In this document: positions 7,544 through 15,397 of the stretch, piece after piece
Numbering within the stretch: position 1 is the first letter of the stretch
Layout of the letters: every line of letters starts with the position of its first letter
Source: Candidatus Pullichristensenella stercoripullorum
Lineage (GTDB): Bacteria > Bacillota > Clostridia > Christensenellales > Aristaeellaceae
Direction of reading: 5' to 3'
NCBI GenBank assembly: GCA_018712885.1
Contig: DVGE01000019.1
Span: 1 to 21,285 of the forward strand
DNA length: 21,285 nt
The notes under the pieces: model-generated
Databases searched by the model: none
Seen by the model: the letters and a program-made list of their open reading frames with translations, nothing else
Told to the model about the DNA's origin: nothing
Position numbers and translations under genes: made by a program

Positions 7544-7559
7544 TTCTATTATAATAGAA
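7544..7559. repeat. Perfect 16-bp palindrome over the rsbW-sigma promoter
   Basis: TTCTATTATAATAGAA is identical on both strands and contains the -10 hexamer of the promoter that reads into the RsbW-like gene. It could be a dimeric repressor operator, or an AT-rich -10 that is symmetric by chance. No protein is assigned to it. Confidence 0.6.
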
Positions 7560-7576
7560 AAACGCGCGCGGGGCAA
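7548..7576 (-). promoter_or_regulatory. Promoter of the rsbW-like/sigma/proC operon
   Basis: On the minus strand TTGCCC (7571-7576) and a perfect TATAAT (7548-7553) are separated by 17 bp, placing the transcript start about 25 bp before the RsbW-like ATG. This looks like a vegetative sigma-A type promoter, so basal expression need not depend on the encoded sigma factor. Confidence 0.7.
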
Positions 7577-7639
7577 GGCCGCCGCACGCGAACCGGGCGC
7601 GAAATTTGGGTTAAGGGACACGAAAGCGAAGCGACGCGC

Positions 7640-8275
7640 TCAACGGGGCGCGCGCGGCCTGCGCATGGCGGCGATCTTCTGAAATTCCCGCTGCGATGGC
7701 GTCTCGCGCTTCTGGCGGCGGGGAAAATCCCTGTCGAACGCCTCCGCCGCGCGCACATCCACCTCGAACACGGGGCTCTCAAAAAAGCGCCCGCGCACGC
7801 CGCGCAGCGCGCCGGGGCGCAGTTCCAGCACCTGCAGGGCGGCGGCGTACATGCCGTCGGCGCTGCAGATGTCGAACGCTTCCGCCGGCTGAAAGCCAAA
7901 GCGGGCGTAATAGGCCGGCGCGCCGTAGATGACCACGGCCCGAAAGCCCATCTCCCGGCAAAGGGACAGCGTGTGCCGCACCAGCGACGCGCCCACGCCC
8001 CTGCCCTGGTAGACAGGGAGAACGCTCAACGGGCCGAAGGTGACGGTGGGCGTCTCCTCGACGCGGGAACGGCTGTAGGCGATGCTGCCAACGATCTCCG
8101 CGCCATGAATGGCCACGCAGGACAGCTCGGCGAGAAAATCGGCGTGCGCGCGCAGCTGATGCATGAGATAGTGTTCCGTGCAACCGGGCGCGTTGAGGTT
8201 CCAGAAAGCCTCGCGCGTCAATTCCTCCACCGCGCGGTAGTCCTCCGGGATCTCGCGGCGGATCTCAAACTTCAT
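7640..8275 (-). CDS. GNAT family N-acetyltransferase (YhbS-like)
   Basis: A 211-aa cytoplasmic acetyltransferase. The acetyl-CoA binding motif A reads LSVLPVYQGRGVGASLVRH (83-101, with Q90-GRGVG). The motif B area GFRAVVIYGAPAYYARFGF (110-128) is typical of the YhbS/COG3153 branch. Substrate is unknown. The start at 8275 has GGAGGG about six bases upstream. An in-frame ATG at 8287 lacks its own site. The first 11 bases overlap the end of the nucleotidase gene, so it is translated as the last gene of that series. The Arg-rich C-terminal tail (after about 185) lies outside the usual domain. Confidence 0.88.
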   Translation of the reverse strand: MKFEIRREIPEDYRAVEELTREAFWNLNAPGCTEHYLMHQLRAHADFLAELSCVAIHGAEIVGSIAYSRSRVEETPTVTFGPLSVLPVYQGRGVGASLVRHTLSLCREMGFRAVVIYGAPAYYARFGFQPAEAFDICSADGMYAAALQVLELRPGALRGVRGRFFESPVFEVDVRAAEAFDRDFPRRQKRETPSQREFQKIAAMRRPRAPR

Positions 8276-9821
8276 GGCGCCCTCCATCCGTCTCGACGAC
8301 GTCCCGATCCGGCAACAGGACCGTGAGGTAACGATGTTTGTCGACGGCGATGTCGCGTTTTTCCTCGATATAGCGGATGATGAGCTCCGATACGTCGCTG
8401 CAGATGTCCTTTTCAAGAACGAGCCCCGGCAGCATGTCGTAACCGCCCGTGCCCGAGGCGCGGTAGCTGTTTACGCACAGACGCAGCTCTTCCGACGGCG
8501 CGATCTCGCGTCCGCCCACGCGCATGGATGTCACGCGCTGGCCCACAGGCCGGCGCAGGTCGATGGTATAGTCCATGCCGGAGAAAAAATCGTAATTGTA
8601 ATGCTCGATCTTGGGGCGCAAAAAGCGGTCGCTGACGCGGACGCGCCCGCCGCCGACGTCAAAGTAGGACGCGGTATGCTCCACATAGGCGCGCAGGGCG
8701 CAGCCCGGGATGCGCAACACTTTGAGCGTGTTGGCATAGACGTAGGTGGAGACCACGTCGCGCACGGTCACGTTTTCGCCCATGCCCTTGAACTCATTGG
8801 GGAGCGAGCAGGCGGAAATATCCGCGCCCGAGGCCCAGAGCTGTACGGTATTGACGAAATTGGCGAGCAACGAGCCGTTCAAGGCGCGTTCGAGCGGGGC
8901 CTGCGCGACCAGCGGCGCGTCGAGATGGCCGGCGGGTCGGTCGAGCCACTTCTGCACCGCCATTTCCACAGGCGCGAGCGCGCGTGCGGCGGCTGCGAGC
9001 GCGGCCGAAGCGGGCGGGACAAGGCGCGAAGAAACGCGCAGAGGACGGCCTTCCTCCGCCTCGATCTCCACGCTGGCAAAGCATTTGCCGTTGCTGGCGG
9101 GCTGCACGGCGTGCGTGCCGCAGATGTCCACACCTTCAACGGGAATATGCTGATGCCCGGCCAGCAGCACGTCAAAGTCGAACGTCCGGCAGATCTCGCA
9201 GGCCTGGTTCTCCCCCGAGGCGGAGAGCAGGGCGCCGGTTTGCAGATCGCGCTCGAAGCCGCCGTGGTAGACAAGCACCTTCACATCTACCTCCGGCATC
9301 TGCATGAGCGCGCCGCGGATGGCGTCGATAGGGGCGTCGATGGCGAGCTGGGCGACGGTCTCCGGCTTTTCCCAGCGGCGCACAAAGGGCGTGCAGGCGC
9401 CTATGAGCCCGACGCGCAGGCCGTTTTCAAGCACATGCACGGCATATGGGAGGATGGGCAGTTTGCCGGCGCGATCGCGTATGTTGCAGCAAAGGCAGAC
9501 GGCGTCAAGGTCGTTGAGGTACGCTTCAAGCGCCTCCAGACCCATGTTGAAGTCGTGATTTCCCAAGGTGACGTACTGATAACCGCCGAGATCCATCGCC
9601 AGCGCGCAGGGATGCGGGCGCGCCGCTTTCCGGGCGACAAAGGCGGCGAAGGGCGAACCCTGCAGCATGTCTCCCCCGTCGATCACCAGCGTGTTCCCAT
9701 CGCGCTCGAAGGCGGCCTCGAGCTTGAAAAGGCCCATCGGCATCTCATCCTTCGCGGCGTAATTCGTCGGAAAGAGATAGCCGTGGACGTCGGATGTGTA
9801 GAGTATTTTCAGCTTGCGCAC
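8265..9821 (-). CDS. 5'-nucleotidase/metallophosphoesterase, UshA-type two-domain, cytoplasmic
   Basis: A 518-aa protein. The N-terminal calcineurin-like metallophosphoesterase domain shows all metal motifs: D11-x-H13 (TSDVHG), GD (D51), GNHD (87-90), H186 (VYHGGFE) and GHQH (222-225). The C-terminal 5'-nucleotidase domain (about 320-518) includes SLLANFV and the GTGGYDML substrate-pocket motif. UshA-like enzymes hydrolyse nucleoside mono- or diphosphates or UDP-sugars and are usually exported. This one starts directly at MRKLKILYTSDVHGY with no signal peptide, so it should act in the cytosol. The start is a GTG at 9821 preceded by GGAGG and AAGGA; the much longer open frame upstream is an out-of-frame reading of the cytidylate-kinase-like gene. 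It follows a strong hairpin and overlaps the acetyltransferase gene by 11 bp. Confidence 0.9.
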   Translation of the reverse strand: MRKLKILYTSDVHGYLFPTNYAAKDEMPMGLFKLEAAFERDGNTLVIDGGDMLQGSPFAAFVARKAARPHPCALAMDLGGYQYVTLGNHDFNMGLEALEAYLNDLDAVCLCCNIRDRAGKLPILPYAVHVLENGLRVGLIGACTPFVRRWEKPETVAQLAIDAPIDAIRGALMQMPEVDVKVLVYHGGFERDLQTGALLSASGENQACEICRTFDFDVLLAGHQHIPVEGVDICGTHAVQPASNGKCFASVEIEAEEGRPLRVSSRLVPPASAALAAAARALAPVEMAVQKWLDRPAGHLDAPLVAQAPLERALNGSLLANFVNTVQLWASGADISACSLPNEFKGMGENVTVRDVVSTYVYANTLKVLRIPGCALRAYVEHTASYFDVGGGRVRVSDRFLRPKIEHYNYDFFSGMDYTIDLRRPVGQRVTSMRVGGREIAPSEELRLCVNSYRASGTGGYDMLPGLVLEKDICSDVSELIIRYIEEKRDIAVDKHRYLTVLLPDRDVVETDGGRHEV

Positions 9822-9865
9822 AGTGTCCTTCCTCCCCACTGCGCCGGGGAGCGTCGCCGATGAAA

Positions 9866-9906
9866 CGCGGGGCGCTTTGCCGCACGCGCGCGCAAAGCGC
9901 CCCGCG
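9866..9906 (-). terminator. 15-bp perfect hairpin between the kinase-like and nucleotidase genes
   Basis: Arms 9866-9880 and 9892-9906 pair perfectly over 15 bp around an 11-nt loop. On the minus strand the stem is followed only by TTTC, so termination may be partial. It lies 4 bp past the cytidylate-kinase-like stop and 44 bp before the nucleotidase start. It probably sets the 3' end of the phosphorelay transcript or attenuates expression of the next genes. Confidence 0.5.
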
Positions 9907-9910
9907 CGCG

Positions 9911-10516
9911 TCATTCGCCCTTGACCAGCGTGATGATCGCCTCGACGCAGGCGTCCAGCCCCAGCCGGCCGCTGTCGAGAGCAATGTCGTAGTTGTGTAC
10001 GTCGCCCCATTCGCGCATGGTGAAGGAGCGGTAGTAGAGCTTGCGGCGCTCGTCCTTGTCGCGCAGGCGCTGTTCCGGTTTCTGGCCGTTGTCGCCGTAG
10101 ACGCTGACCACGCGCTGGGCACGGAACTGCATATCCGCGTGGATGAACACATGCAGCGCATCCTCGCGGTCGCGCAGCACATAATCGCCGCCGCGCCCGA
10201 CGATGACGCAGGAGCCCTTGTCGGCAAGATCGGTGATGATCTTTGCCTGCGCCTGCTGCACCTTGCTGACAAAGGAGAGCGTGCCGCCCGCGCCCGCCCC
10301 GGCGCTGAGCGCCAGCGCGTAGAGCAGGCTGTTTTTGTGGGTGGCGTATTCGTCGTACTTTTCCACGATCTGCTCGGCAAGCCCGCTCTCCTTGGCGACT
10401 TTGAGGATCAGCTCCTGATCGTAATAGGCGTAACCGAGCTGCTCCGCCACGCGGTGGGCGATGGTGCGGCCGCCGCTGCCAAACTCGCGGCTGAGCGTGA
10501 TGACCCGTTTTTCCAT
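9911..10516 (-). CDS. Cytidylate kinase-like family protein
   Basis: A 201-aa P-loop protein of the cytidylate-kinase-like family (PF13189). The N-terminus ITLSREFGSGGRTIAHRVAEQLG (6-28) is the family's P-loop variant, followed by YYDQELI (31-37). Further on are GSCVIVGRGGDYVL, a phosphate/nucleotide-site segment common in this family, and a lid-like Arg/Lys-rich region (KPEQRLRDKDERRKLYYR). These proteins are common in Clostridia, often alongside a true Cmk, and their substrate is not established. AAGGAGG lies seven bases before the ATG. The gene follows the hybrid kinase after 30 bp and probably shares its transcript. Confidence 0.88.
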   Translation of the reverse strand: MEKRVITLSREFGSGGRTIAHRVAEQLGYAYYDQELILKVAKESGLAEQIVEKYDEYATHKNSLLYALALSAGAGAGGTLSFVSKVQQAQAKIITDLADKGSCVIVGRGGDYVLRDREDALHVFIHADMQFRAQRVVSVYGDNGQKPEQRLRDKDERRKLYYRSFTMREWGDVHNYDIALDSGRLGLDACVEAIITLVKGE

Positions 10517-10546
10517 ACCGATGCCTCCTTGCGTATCGTTGATCGT

Positions 10547-13099
10547 TTATTCCCGCCGCGCGTCCTTTTTGTTGAGAAGGCCGTGCAGCACTTTGACGAG
10601 GTGCGTAAAGTCGATGGGTTTGGAGACGTGCGCGTCCATGCCCGCGGCGGTGGTCGCGGCGACGTCCTCGGCAAAGGCGTTGGCCGTCACCGCGACGATG
10701 GGCACCGCGCGCGCGTCCGGCCTTCGCAGCGCGCGGATGTGCCGGGACGCCTCGCAGCCGTCCATCACCGGCATTTGCATATCCATGAGGACGGCGTCGA
10801 AGAAGAAGGGCTCCGACTCGCGGAAGCGCTCGACCGCCTCTTCCCCGTTCCACGCCTGGACGACTTCAAGGCCGTTCATGGTCAACAGCTCCGTAGTGAT
10901 CTCCATGTTGACCTCGTTGTCCTCGGCGAGCAGGACGCGGCGGCCGTTGAGGGAAAACGCCGCTTCCTCCCCGCCTTTGGCTTTCTCCGCCTGCCCCGAA
11001 TCCTTGTGGACGACGGCAAAGGGCAGGACGATGGTGAAGGTCGTGCCCTCGCCCGGGGCGCTCTCCACGTGGATCTCGCCGTTCATCTGCGTGACGATGC
11101 TCTGCGTGATGGGCATGCCCAGGCCCGTGCCCACGGCCTGCCGCTCGCCAAAGCGCATCTCGCGGCTGTACGGCTCGAACAGATGCGGCAGATAGTCCTT
11201 GGACATGCCGATGCCCGTGTCGGCGATCACCAGACGGTACTTGCAAAACTCGCTGGAGGTGGCCTCCATCTGCGTGACATCAACGCGGATACAGTCGCCC
11301 TCGCGGGTAAATTTGACGGCGTTGGAAAGCAGGTTGTTCATCACCTGCCCGATGCGGAAGGGGTCGCCCATCACCTCCGCGTCGCGCACGTCCACGTTGA
11401 GGGAAAGCGCCTTGTGCGCGGCCTCAGCCTGAAAGCGGAAGCTCTCCACGCACTCTTCCATGCACTTGCGCAGGTCGAACTCCTTGCTGTTGAGCACGAG
11501 CTTGCCCTGCTCCATGCGCGACATGTCGAGTATGTCGTTGATGAGGCCGAGCAGCTGTTTGCTGGAAAAGTTGATCTTGCGCAGGTACTCCCGGATCTTT
11601 TCCGGGTCTTCCGCATGCCGGTCCGCCAAATCGGACAGGCCGATGATGGCGTTGAGGGGCGTGCGCATGTCGTGGGACATGTTGCTGAAGAAGCTCTGCT
11701 TGGAGGCTTCGTTTTTCTGGGCGATCTCCAGAGCATCCTCCAAAAGGCGGCGCTGGCGCAGCTCACGCTGCTTTTCCTCCTCCACTTCCTGGAAACAGAG
11801 CACCACTTCCTCCGGGGCCAGCGATTCGTCAAAGAGTATGCGCACGCTCACCCAGCGCATCTCGTTTCCGAAACGGCGGAGGAATTCGCCGCCGAAGTTG
11901 CGCACGCGCCGGGCCACCAACTTGCGGATGTTCTCCGAAGAAAAGCTCTCGAGGAAGTCCTTGTAAGCGTCCGGCTCGATGACTTCGCCGGCCGTGCGCA
12001 GAAGGTCGTCATAGGGGCCGGCGGGCGGTATGCGGTCGCGCACGTAGTCCGAGCTCTTGATCATCTCGTAGGTATCCGCGCCGTAATCGACGCGGTAGAG
12101 CGCGTAGTAGGAATTGCCCAGCACGCGCACCGTCTCGTTCGTGCTCTCGATGCGCGCGCCTATGCGCATGTCCCGCCAGGTCATGCCGGCGATGAAGAGC
12201 AAAAACAGGCCGATCATCAGGATCAGGCACATCTTCAGCCAGGAAAAGTCGCCGAGGATATTGCTGTGCGGGATGGTGACGATGGAATACCAGCCGTTGT
12301 TCAGGCGCGCGTAATAGACCGCGCGGGCCTGGCCGTCCAAGTCGTTTATGTTGAGGCCGGGGCCCTGCACCTCTCCGGCGGAGATGCGCGCGACGAGGTC
12401 GTTGAGGTATGCCTGCACCTCCTCGCGGGGGCGGTCGATGTCCGTGTCGGCGTAGATGATCTGCCCGCGCCCGTCGCAAAGGAAGAAAGAATCGCCCGCG
12501 TCCAAGTTGAGGCCGTCGAACTGAAAGCGTATATTCTCCGGCAGGATGTCGAAGGCCATCACCGCGTCGGCGATGCTGCACTGCTGGGCGACGGTGATGA
12601 CCGGCTTGTTGTAAATGACGTCCGTATACAGGTCGGTAAAGATGACCTTGCCGCCGGCGGCGACGGCGCGCTGATACCATTCGGTGCTCTCCGCATCGTA
12701 GGTCTCGTCGCCTGACCATGGGTGCGCGGCGATGATCTCGCCATCCAGCACCACGTAGGGATCGACCACGCCTTCGCCAAGCACGGAATCAAGGCGGGCA
12801 AAGTAGATCTCCGCCCACTGGCGCATCTCTTCGCGGCTCCGGCCCTGTTGCGTGCGGTCGTCGATGGAGGCTGTTCCGAAAGTGAGCAGCGTTTCATACA
12901 TCATCAGGCTGCTCTGCTCCTCGGCGGCGTAGTTGCGGGCCATGGCGGTGCCCGTTTCCCAGGCGTTGTCAAACAGCGTCGAACGGATGAGCGAAATGCC
13001 GATCACGGCGATGACGATCAGCGCGGCAAAGGCGATGAAGTTGAGGCGCATGCTGGCGAGCACGCGCTTGAGGCGCATCCGCTTGCGGCGATTCATCAT
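10547..13099 (-). CDS. Membrane hybrid sensor histidine kinase with receiver domain
   Basis: An 850-aa sensor. Order: basic N-terminus, membrane helix 1 (about 20-39), an extracellular dCache-like sensor region (about 40-285), membrane helix 2 (about 288-307), a PAS-like region (about 325-440), coiled linker, HisKA with H476 in SHDMRTPLNAIIG, HATPase_c with the N-box NNLLSNAVKF, G1 DTGIG (627-631) and G2 GTGLGM (657-662), and a C-terminal receiver with D773 in LMDMQMPVMDG and K827. All catalytic residues are present, so it should autophosphorylate and pass phosphate to its own receiver. The ATG at 13099 is chosen (GGGAGG at seven bases); it overlaps the HPt stop as ATGA. The signal is unknown. 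With the adjacent HPt and HD-GYP regulator it forms a full phosphorelay set. Confidence 0.93.
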   Translation of the reverse strand: MMNRRKRMRLKRVLASMRLNFIAFAALIVIAVIGISLIRSTLFDNAWETGTAMARNYAAEEQSSLMMYETLLTFGTASIDDRTQQGRSREEMRQWAEIYFARLDSVLGEGVVDPYVVLDGEIIAAHPWSGDETYDAESTEWYQRAVAAGGKVIFTDLYTDVIYNKPVITVAQQCSIADAVMAFDILPENIRFQFDGLNLDAGDSFFLCDGRGQIIYADTDIDRPREEVQAYLNDLVARISAGEVQGPGLNINDLDGQARAVYYARLNNGWYSIVTIPHSNILGDFSWLKMCLILMIGLFLLFIAGMTWRDMRIGARIESTNETVRVLGNSYYALYRVDYGADTYEMIKSSDYVRDRIPPAGPYDDLLRTAGEVIEPDAYKDFLESFSSENIRKLVARRVRNFGGEFLRRFGNEMRWVSVRILFDESLAPEEVVLCFQEVEEEKQRELRQRRLLEDALEIAQKNEASKQSFFSNMSHDMRTPLNAIIGLSDLADRHAEDPEKIREYLRKINFSSKQLLGLINDILDMSRMEQGKLVLNSKEFDLRKCMEECVESFRFQAEAAHKALSLNVDVRDAEVMGDPFRIGQVMNNLLSNAVKFTREGDCIRVDVTQMEATSSEFCKYRLVIADTGIGMSKDYLPHLFEPYSREMRFGERQAVGTGLGMPITQSIVTQMNGEIHVESAPGEGTTFTIVLPFAVVHKDSGQAEKAKGGEEAAFSLNGRRVLLAEDNEVNMEITTELLTMNGLEVVQAWNGEEAVERFRESEPFFFDAVLMDMQMPVMDGCEASRHIRALRRPDARAVPIVAVTANAFAEDVAATTAAGMDAHVSKPIDFTHLVKVLHGLLNKKDARRE

Positions 13100-13455
13100 G
13101 CGCACGCCTCCCGGATGGCGTCAACGACGCGAGCGTAGGCCGGCGCGATCTCCGCAAGCAGGGCCGCGGCGCCCTCCCAGTCCCCGGCGCGGAAGGCCGC
13201 TACCTGCCTGGTGAGCAAATCGAACAGCGCCGGCATGGAGAGATTGCCGCAGACGCCCTTGAGCGTGTGCGATGCGGCCAGCGCCGCCTCCTGATCGCCC
13301 GCGGACACAGCGGCCTGCAGTTTGGAAAAGTTCTGATCGTCAAGGAACTTTTTCAGCAGGCGCAAAAGCAGCGCCTCGCTGCCCATCATGCGCGCAAGCG
13401 CCGCGTCAACATCGACGCCGGCGGCGGCGAGCGCCTGTTTTCTCAGCTCGTCCAT
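13096..13455 (-). CDS. HPt (histidine phosphotransfer) protein
   Basis: A 119-aa all-alpha single-domain protein. The phospho-accepting histidine is H63 in ALAASHTLKGVCGNLSM (58-74), matching the HPt consensus AHxLKGxxxxxG. It should shuttle phosphate from the receiver of the hybrid kinase to the HD-GYP response regulator. GGGGAG lies about five bases before the ATG. It starts 15 bp after the response-regulator stop, and its own stop overlaps the kinase start (ATGA), which would keep the proteins in step. Confidence 0.9.
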   Translation of the reverse strand: MDELRKQALAAAGVDVDAALARMMGSEALLLRLLKKFLDDQNFSKLQAAVSAGDQEAALAASHTLKGVCGNLSMPALFDLLTRQVAAFRAGDWEGAAALLAEIAPAYARVVDAIREACA

Positions 13456-13470
13456 GCTCTCTCCCCTTTC

Positions 13471-14553
13471 TCAGCGGCGGTAGAGGGAAAACAGCCGTTC
13501 CTCCACCGCGAAAAAGCAATCCAGCAGGCGCGGGCCAAAGACGCCGCAGTCGCCGTTCCGGATCATCTCCAGCGCGCGTTCGCGGGAGAAGGCGGCCTTG
13601 TAGACGCGCTTGTTGATGAGCGCGTCGTAGACGTCCGCCAGAGACACCGCCTGCGCCCATACGCTGATCTCGTCCCCGCGCAGGCCGTCGGGATAGCCGC
13701 GCCCATCCCAGCGCTCATGGTGATGGCGGGCGATGTCGGCGGCGTAAGCGTAGAGGCCCGTCTCGCGCAATTGGGGGATGCGTTCAAGCAACAAGGCCCC
13801 CTGCGTGGTGTGCGTCTTCATGATCGCGTACTCCTCGGCCGTCAGTTTGCCGGGCTTGTTGAGGATGGCGTCCGGGATGGCGATCTTGCCCACATCGTGC
13901 ATGATGGAGGCGAGGGCGATCTGATGGATGGCCTCATCATCCAGCCCGTCCCCCAGCGGCGTATAGGTGAGCAGGTTCCAGGTGATGTCGTGGATGCGGC
14001 GGACGTGGTCGCCCGATTCCTCGCTGCGGAATTCAATGGCGGTGGAGAGCGCTTCGATCATGCCCTGGTTGAGGCGAATGATCTTCTCCGCCTGCGCGAG
14101 CAGCTCCGTCTGCTGGCTCTTGACCGTTCTGCGCAGGCGCTTTCGGGCCTGAAAGAGCTCGATGACGCTCTGCACGCGCTTTAAGACGATGTAGGGCACC
14201 ACGGGCTTGCTGATGACGTCCATCACGCCAAGGTCGTAGGCGCGGCGCATGTTCTCATCGCTGGCTTCGGCGGTGATGAGGAAGACGGGCAGCTTTTCCG
14301 TCAGGGCGCTCTCCCTGAGGCGTTCGAGCACCTCGAGGCCGCTCATGCGCGGCATGACCACGTCCAGCAGCACGGCGCAGAAGCGCTCGGGGCGCGCCAG
14401 TATCCGCGCAAGGCCCTCGTCGCCGTCCTCCGCCTCTTCGATCGGGTAAAAGGGAGCGAAGAGATTATCCAGAATGGCGCGGTTGATGGCGTCATCATCT
14501 ACGATGAGCAGGCTGCCGGGAGCGGAGACGTCGCCCGGAGAAAGCATGTCCAT
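13471..14553 (-). CDS. Response regulator with HD-GYP domain (probable c-di-GMP phosphodiesterase)
   Basis: A 360-aa RpfG-like protein. The receiver domain (about 13-130) has the acidic pair in IVDDD (17-21), phospho-acceptor D64 in LLDVVMP, T94 and K116. A coiled linker (about 133-165) leads to the HD-GYP domain (about 165-360): H183, H219-D220-xx-K223 (MHDVGKIAIPD), H248, HHHERWDGRGYPDGL (277-291, including G286-Y287-P288) and D307. All metal and GYP residues needed for cyclic-di-GMP hydrolysis are visible. The start at 14553 has GGGGAG six to seven bases upstream; the longer frame adds 11 residues with no better site. It is the first gene of the phosphorelay series; I see no clear promoter in the 84 bp before it. 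Confidence 0.93.
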   Translation of the reverse strand: MDMLSPGDVSAPGSLLIVDDDAINRAILDNLFAPFYPIEEAEDGDEGLARILARPERFCAVLLDVVMPRMSGLEVLERLRESALTEKLPVFLITAEASDENMRRAYDLGVMDVISKPVVPYIVLKRVQSVIELFQARKRLRRTVKSQQTELLAQAEKIIRLNQGMIEALSTAIEFRSEESGDHVRRIHDITWNLLTYTPLGDGLDDEAIHQIALASIMHDVGKIAIPDAILNKPGKLTAEEYAIMKTHTTQGALLLERIPQLRETGLYAYAADIARHHHERWDGRGYPDGLRGDEISVWAQAVSLADVYDALINKRVYKAAFSRERALEMIRNGDCGVFGPRLLDCFFAVEERLFSLYRR

Positions 14554-14598
14554 AGAGCACTCCCCTTCGGGTCTGAGATGGTTCAAAAATCATCGAAG

Positions 14599-14624
14599 CC
14601 CCGCGCGCAGCGTGGCGCGCAAGG
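14599..14624 (-). terminator. Hairpin after murI, weak terminator candidate
   Basis: On the minus strand a 10-bp stem with two G-T wobbles (arms 14615-14624 and 14599-14608) and a 6-nt loop lies 14 bp past the murI stop. A TTTTT run occurs only about 9 bases further on, so this is not a canonical terminator, and readthrough into the response-regulator operon is possible. Confidence 0.35.
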
Positions 14625-14637
14625 GCCGAAAAGCAGT

Positions 14638-15396
14638 TTACAGTTCCGCGGCCAGAAGGACGCGCATGCGGGCGCGGATGCCCGGCTCGTCGGAGGAAGA
14701 GAGCAGTTCCACGCCTCCGGCGCCGCTGTGTGCCAGCGCGTCGGCGCGGGAAAGCGTCGCGCGCAGATCTTCGATCACCGGTTCTACGCCGTCGAATACC
14801 GGCACGCCGGGAATGATAGAGGAAAGGACGGGGCGCAGGAAGATGAAATGCGTGCAGCCGAGCACGACCGCGCCGAGTTCATCCGCCGGCCAAGGGCGAA
14901 GTTTCTCCCGGAAGAAAGCCTCCGGGCCTTCGCCGGAGAGCACGCCGCGCTCCACCATCATCACCAGTTCCGGCGCGGGGATGGAGACCGCGTCCGGGCA
15001 GCAGCGCTGACGCATGTCCCGGTACAGGGGAAGCGCCAGCGTCGCCTGGGTCGCAAAGACAATCACACGCTTGCCGCCCGCCCGCTCATGCGCGTCGGCA
15101 AGGTCGGGCTCCACGCCCACCACGGGAATGGGAAGCTGCCTGCGCAGCATGTCGCCCGCGGCGGAATTGGCGGTGTTGCAGGCGATGACCAGCGCCTTGA
15201 CGCCGCGCTCCATCAACGCGCTCGCCGTGCGTGCCGTCAACGCGCGGATCTCCTCCGGCGGCCGCGGGCCGTAGGGGGCGTTGGCGTTGTCGCCGTAGTA
15301 GAGAAAGCGCTCGTGCGGCATCGCCCTTCGCAGGGCGTGCAAAACGCTCAGCCCGCCCATACCCGAATCCAGCACGCCGATGGGGGCGCTTTGCAT
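14638..15396 (-). CDS. murI: Glutamate racemase
   Basis: A 252-aa cofactor-independent racemase that makes D-glutamate for peptidoglycan in the cytosol. It shows the family opening GVLDSGMGGLSVL (7-19, with D10), YYGDNANAPYG (33-43), the first catalytic cysteine C73 in ACNTANSAA, and the second, C181, in VLGCTHF with H183. The start at 15396 is set by an AGGAGG six bases upstream that lies inside the last codons of yebC. It begins one base after the yebC stop, so expression is coupled to yebC. Confidence 0.95.
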   Translation of the reverse strand: MQSAPIGVLDSGMGGLSVLHALRRAMPHERFLYYGDNANAPYGPRPPEEIRALTARTASALMERGVKALVIACNTANSAAGDMLRRQLPIPVVGVEPDLADAHERAGGKRVIVFATQATLALPLYRDMRQRCCPDAVSIPAPELVMMVERGVLSGEGPEAFFREKLRPWPADELGAVVLGCTHFIFLRPVLSSIIPGVPVFDGVEPVIEDLRATLSRADALAHSGAGGVELLSSSDEPGIRARMRVLLAAEL

Positions 15397-15397
15397 G

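Noticed and set aside
7100..7621. N-terminal extension of the sigma factor to 429 aa
   Set aside because: The extra part is the RsbW-like gene read in another frame. A GGGGGAGG site sets the start at 7099.
9822..10853. N-terminal extension of the nucleotidase to 862 aa
   Set aside because: The extra residues are an out-of-frame reading of the cytidylate-kinase-like and histidine-kinase genes. The conserved domain begins right after the GTG at 9821.
9794..12715. A 973-codon plus-strand open frame opposite the kinase and nucleotidase genes
   Set aside because: It is antisense to well-identified proteins with intact motifs. Long antisense frames are expected in GC-rich coding DNA. Its translation is low-complexity in Ala, Val, His and Asp with no recognisable domain.
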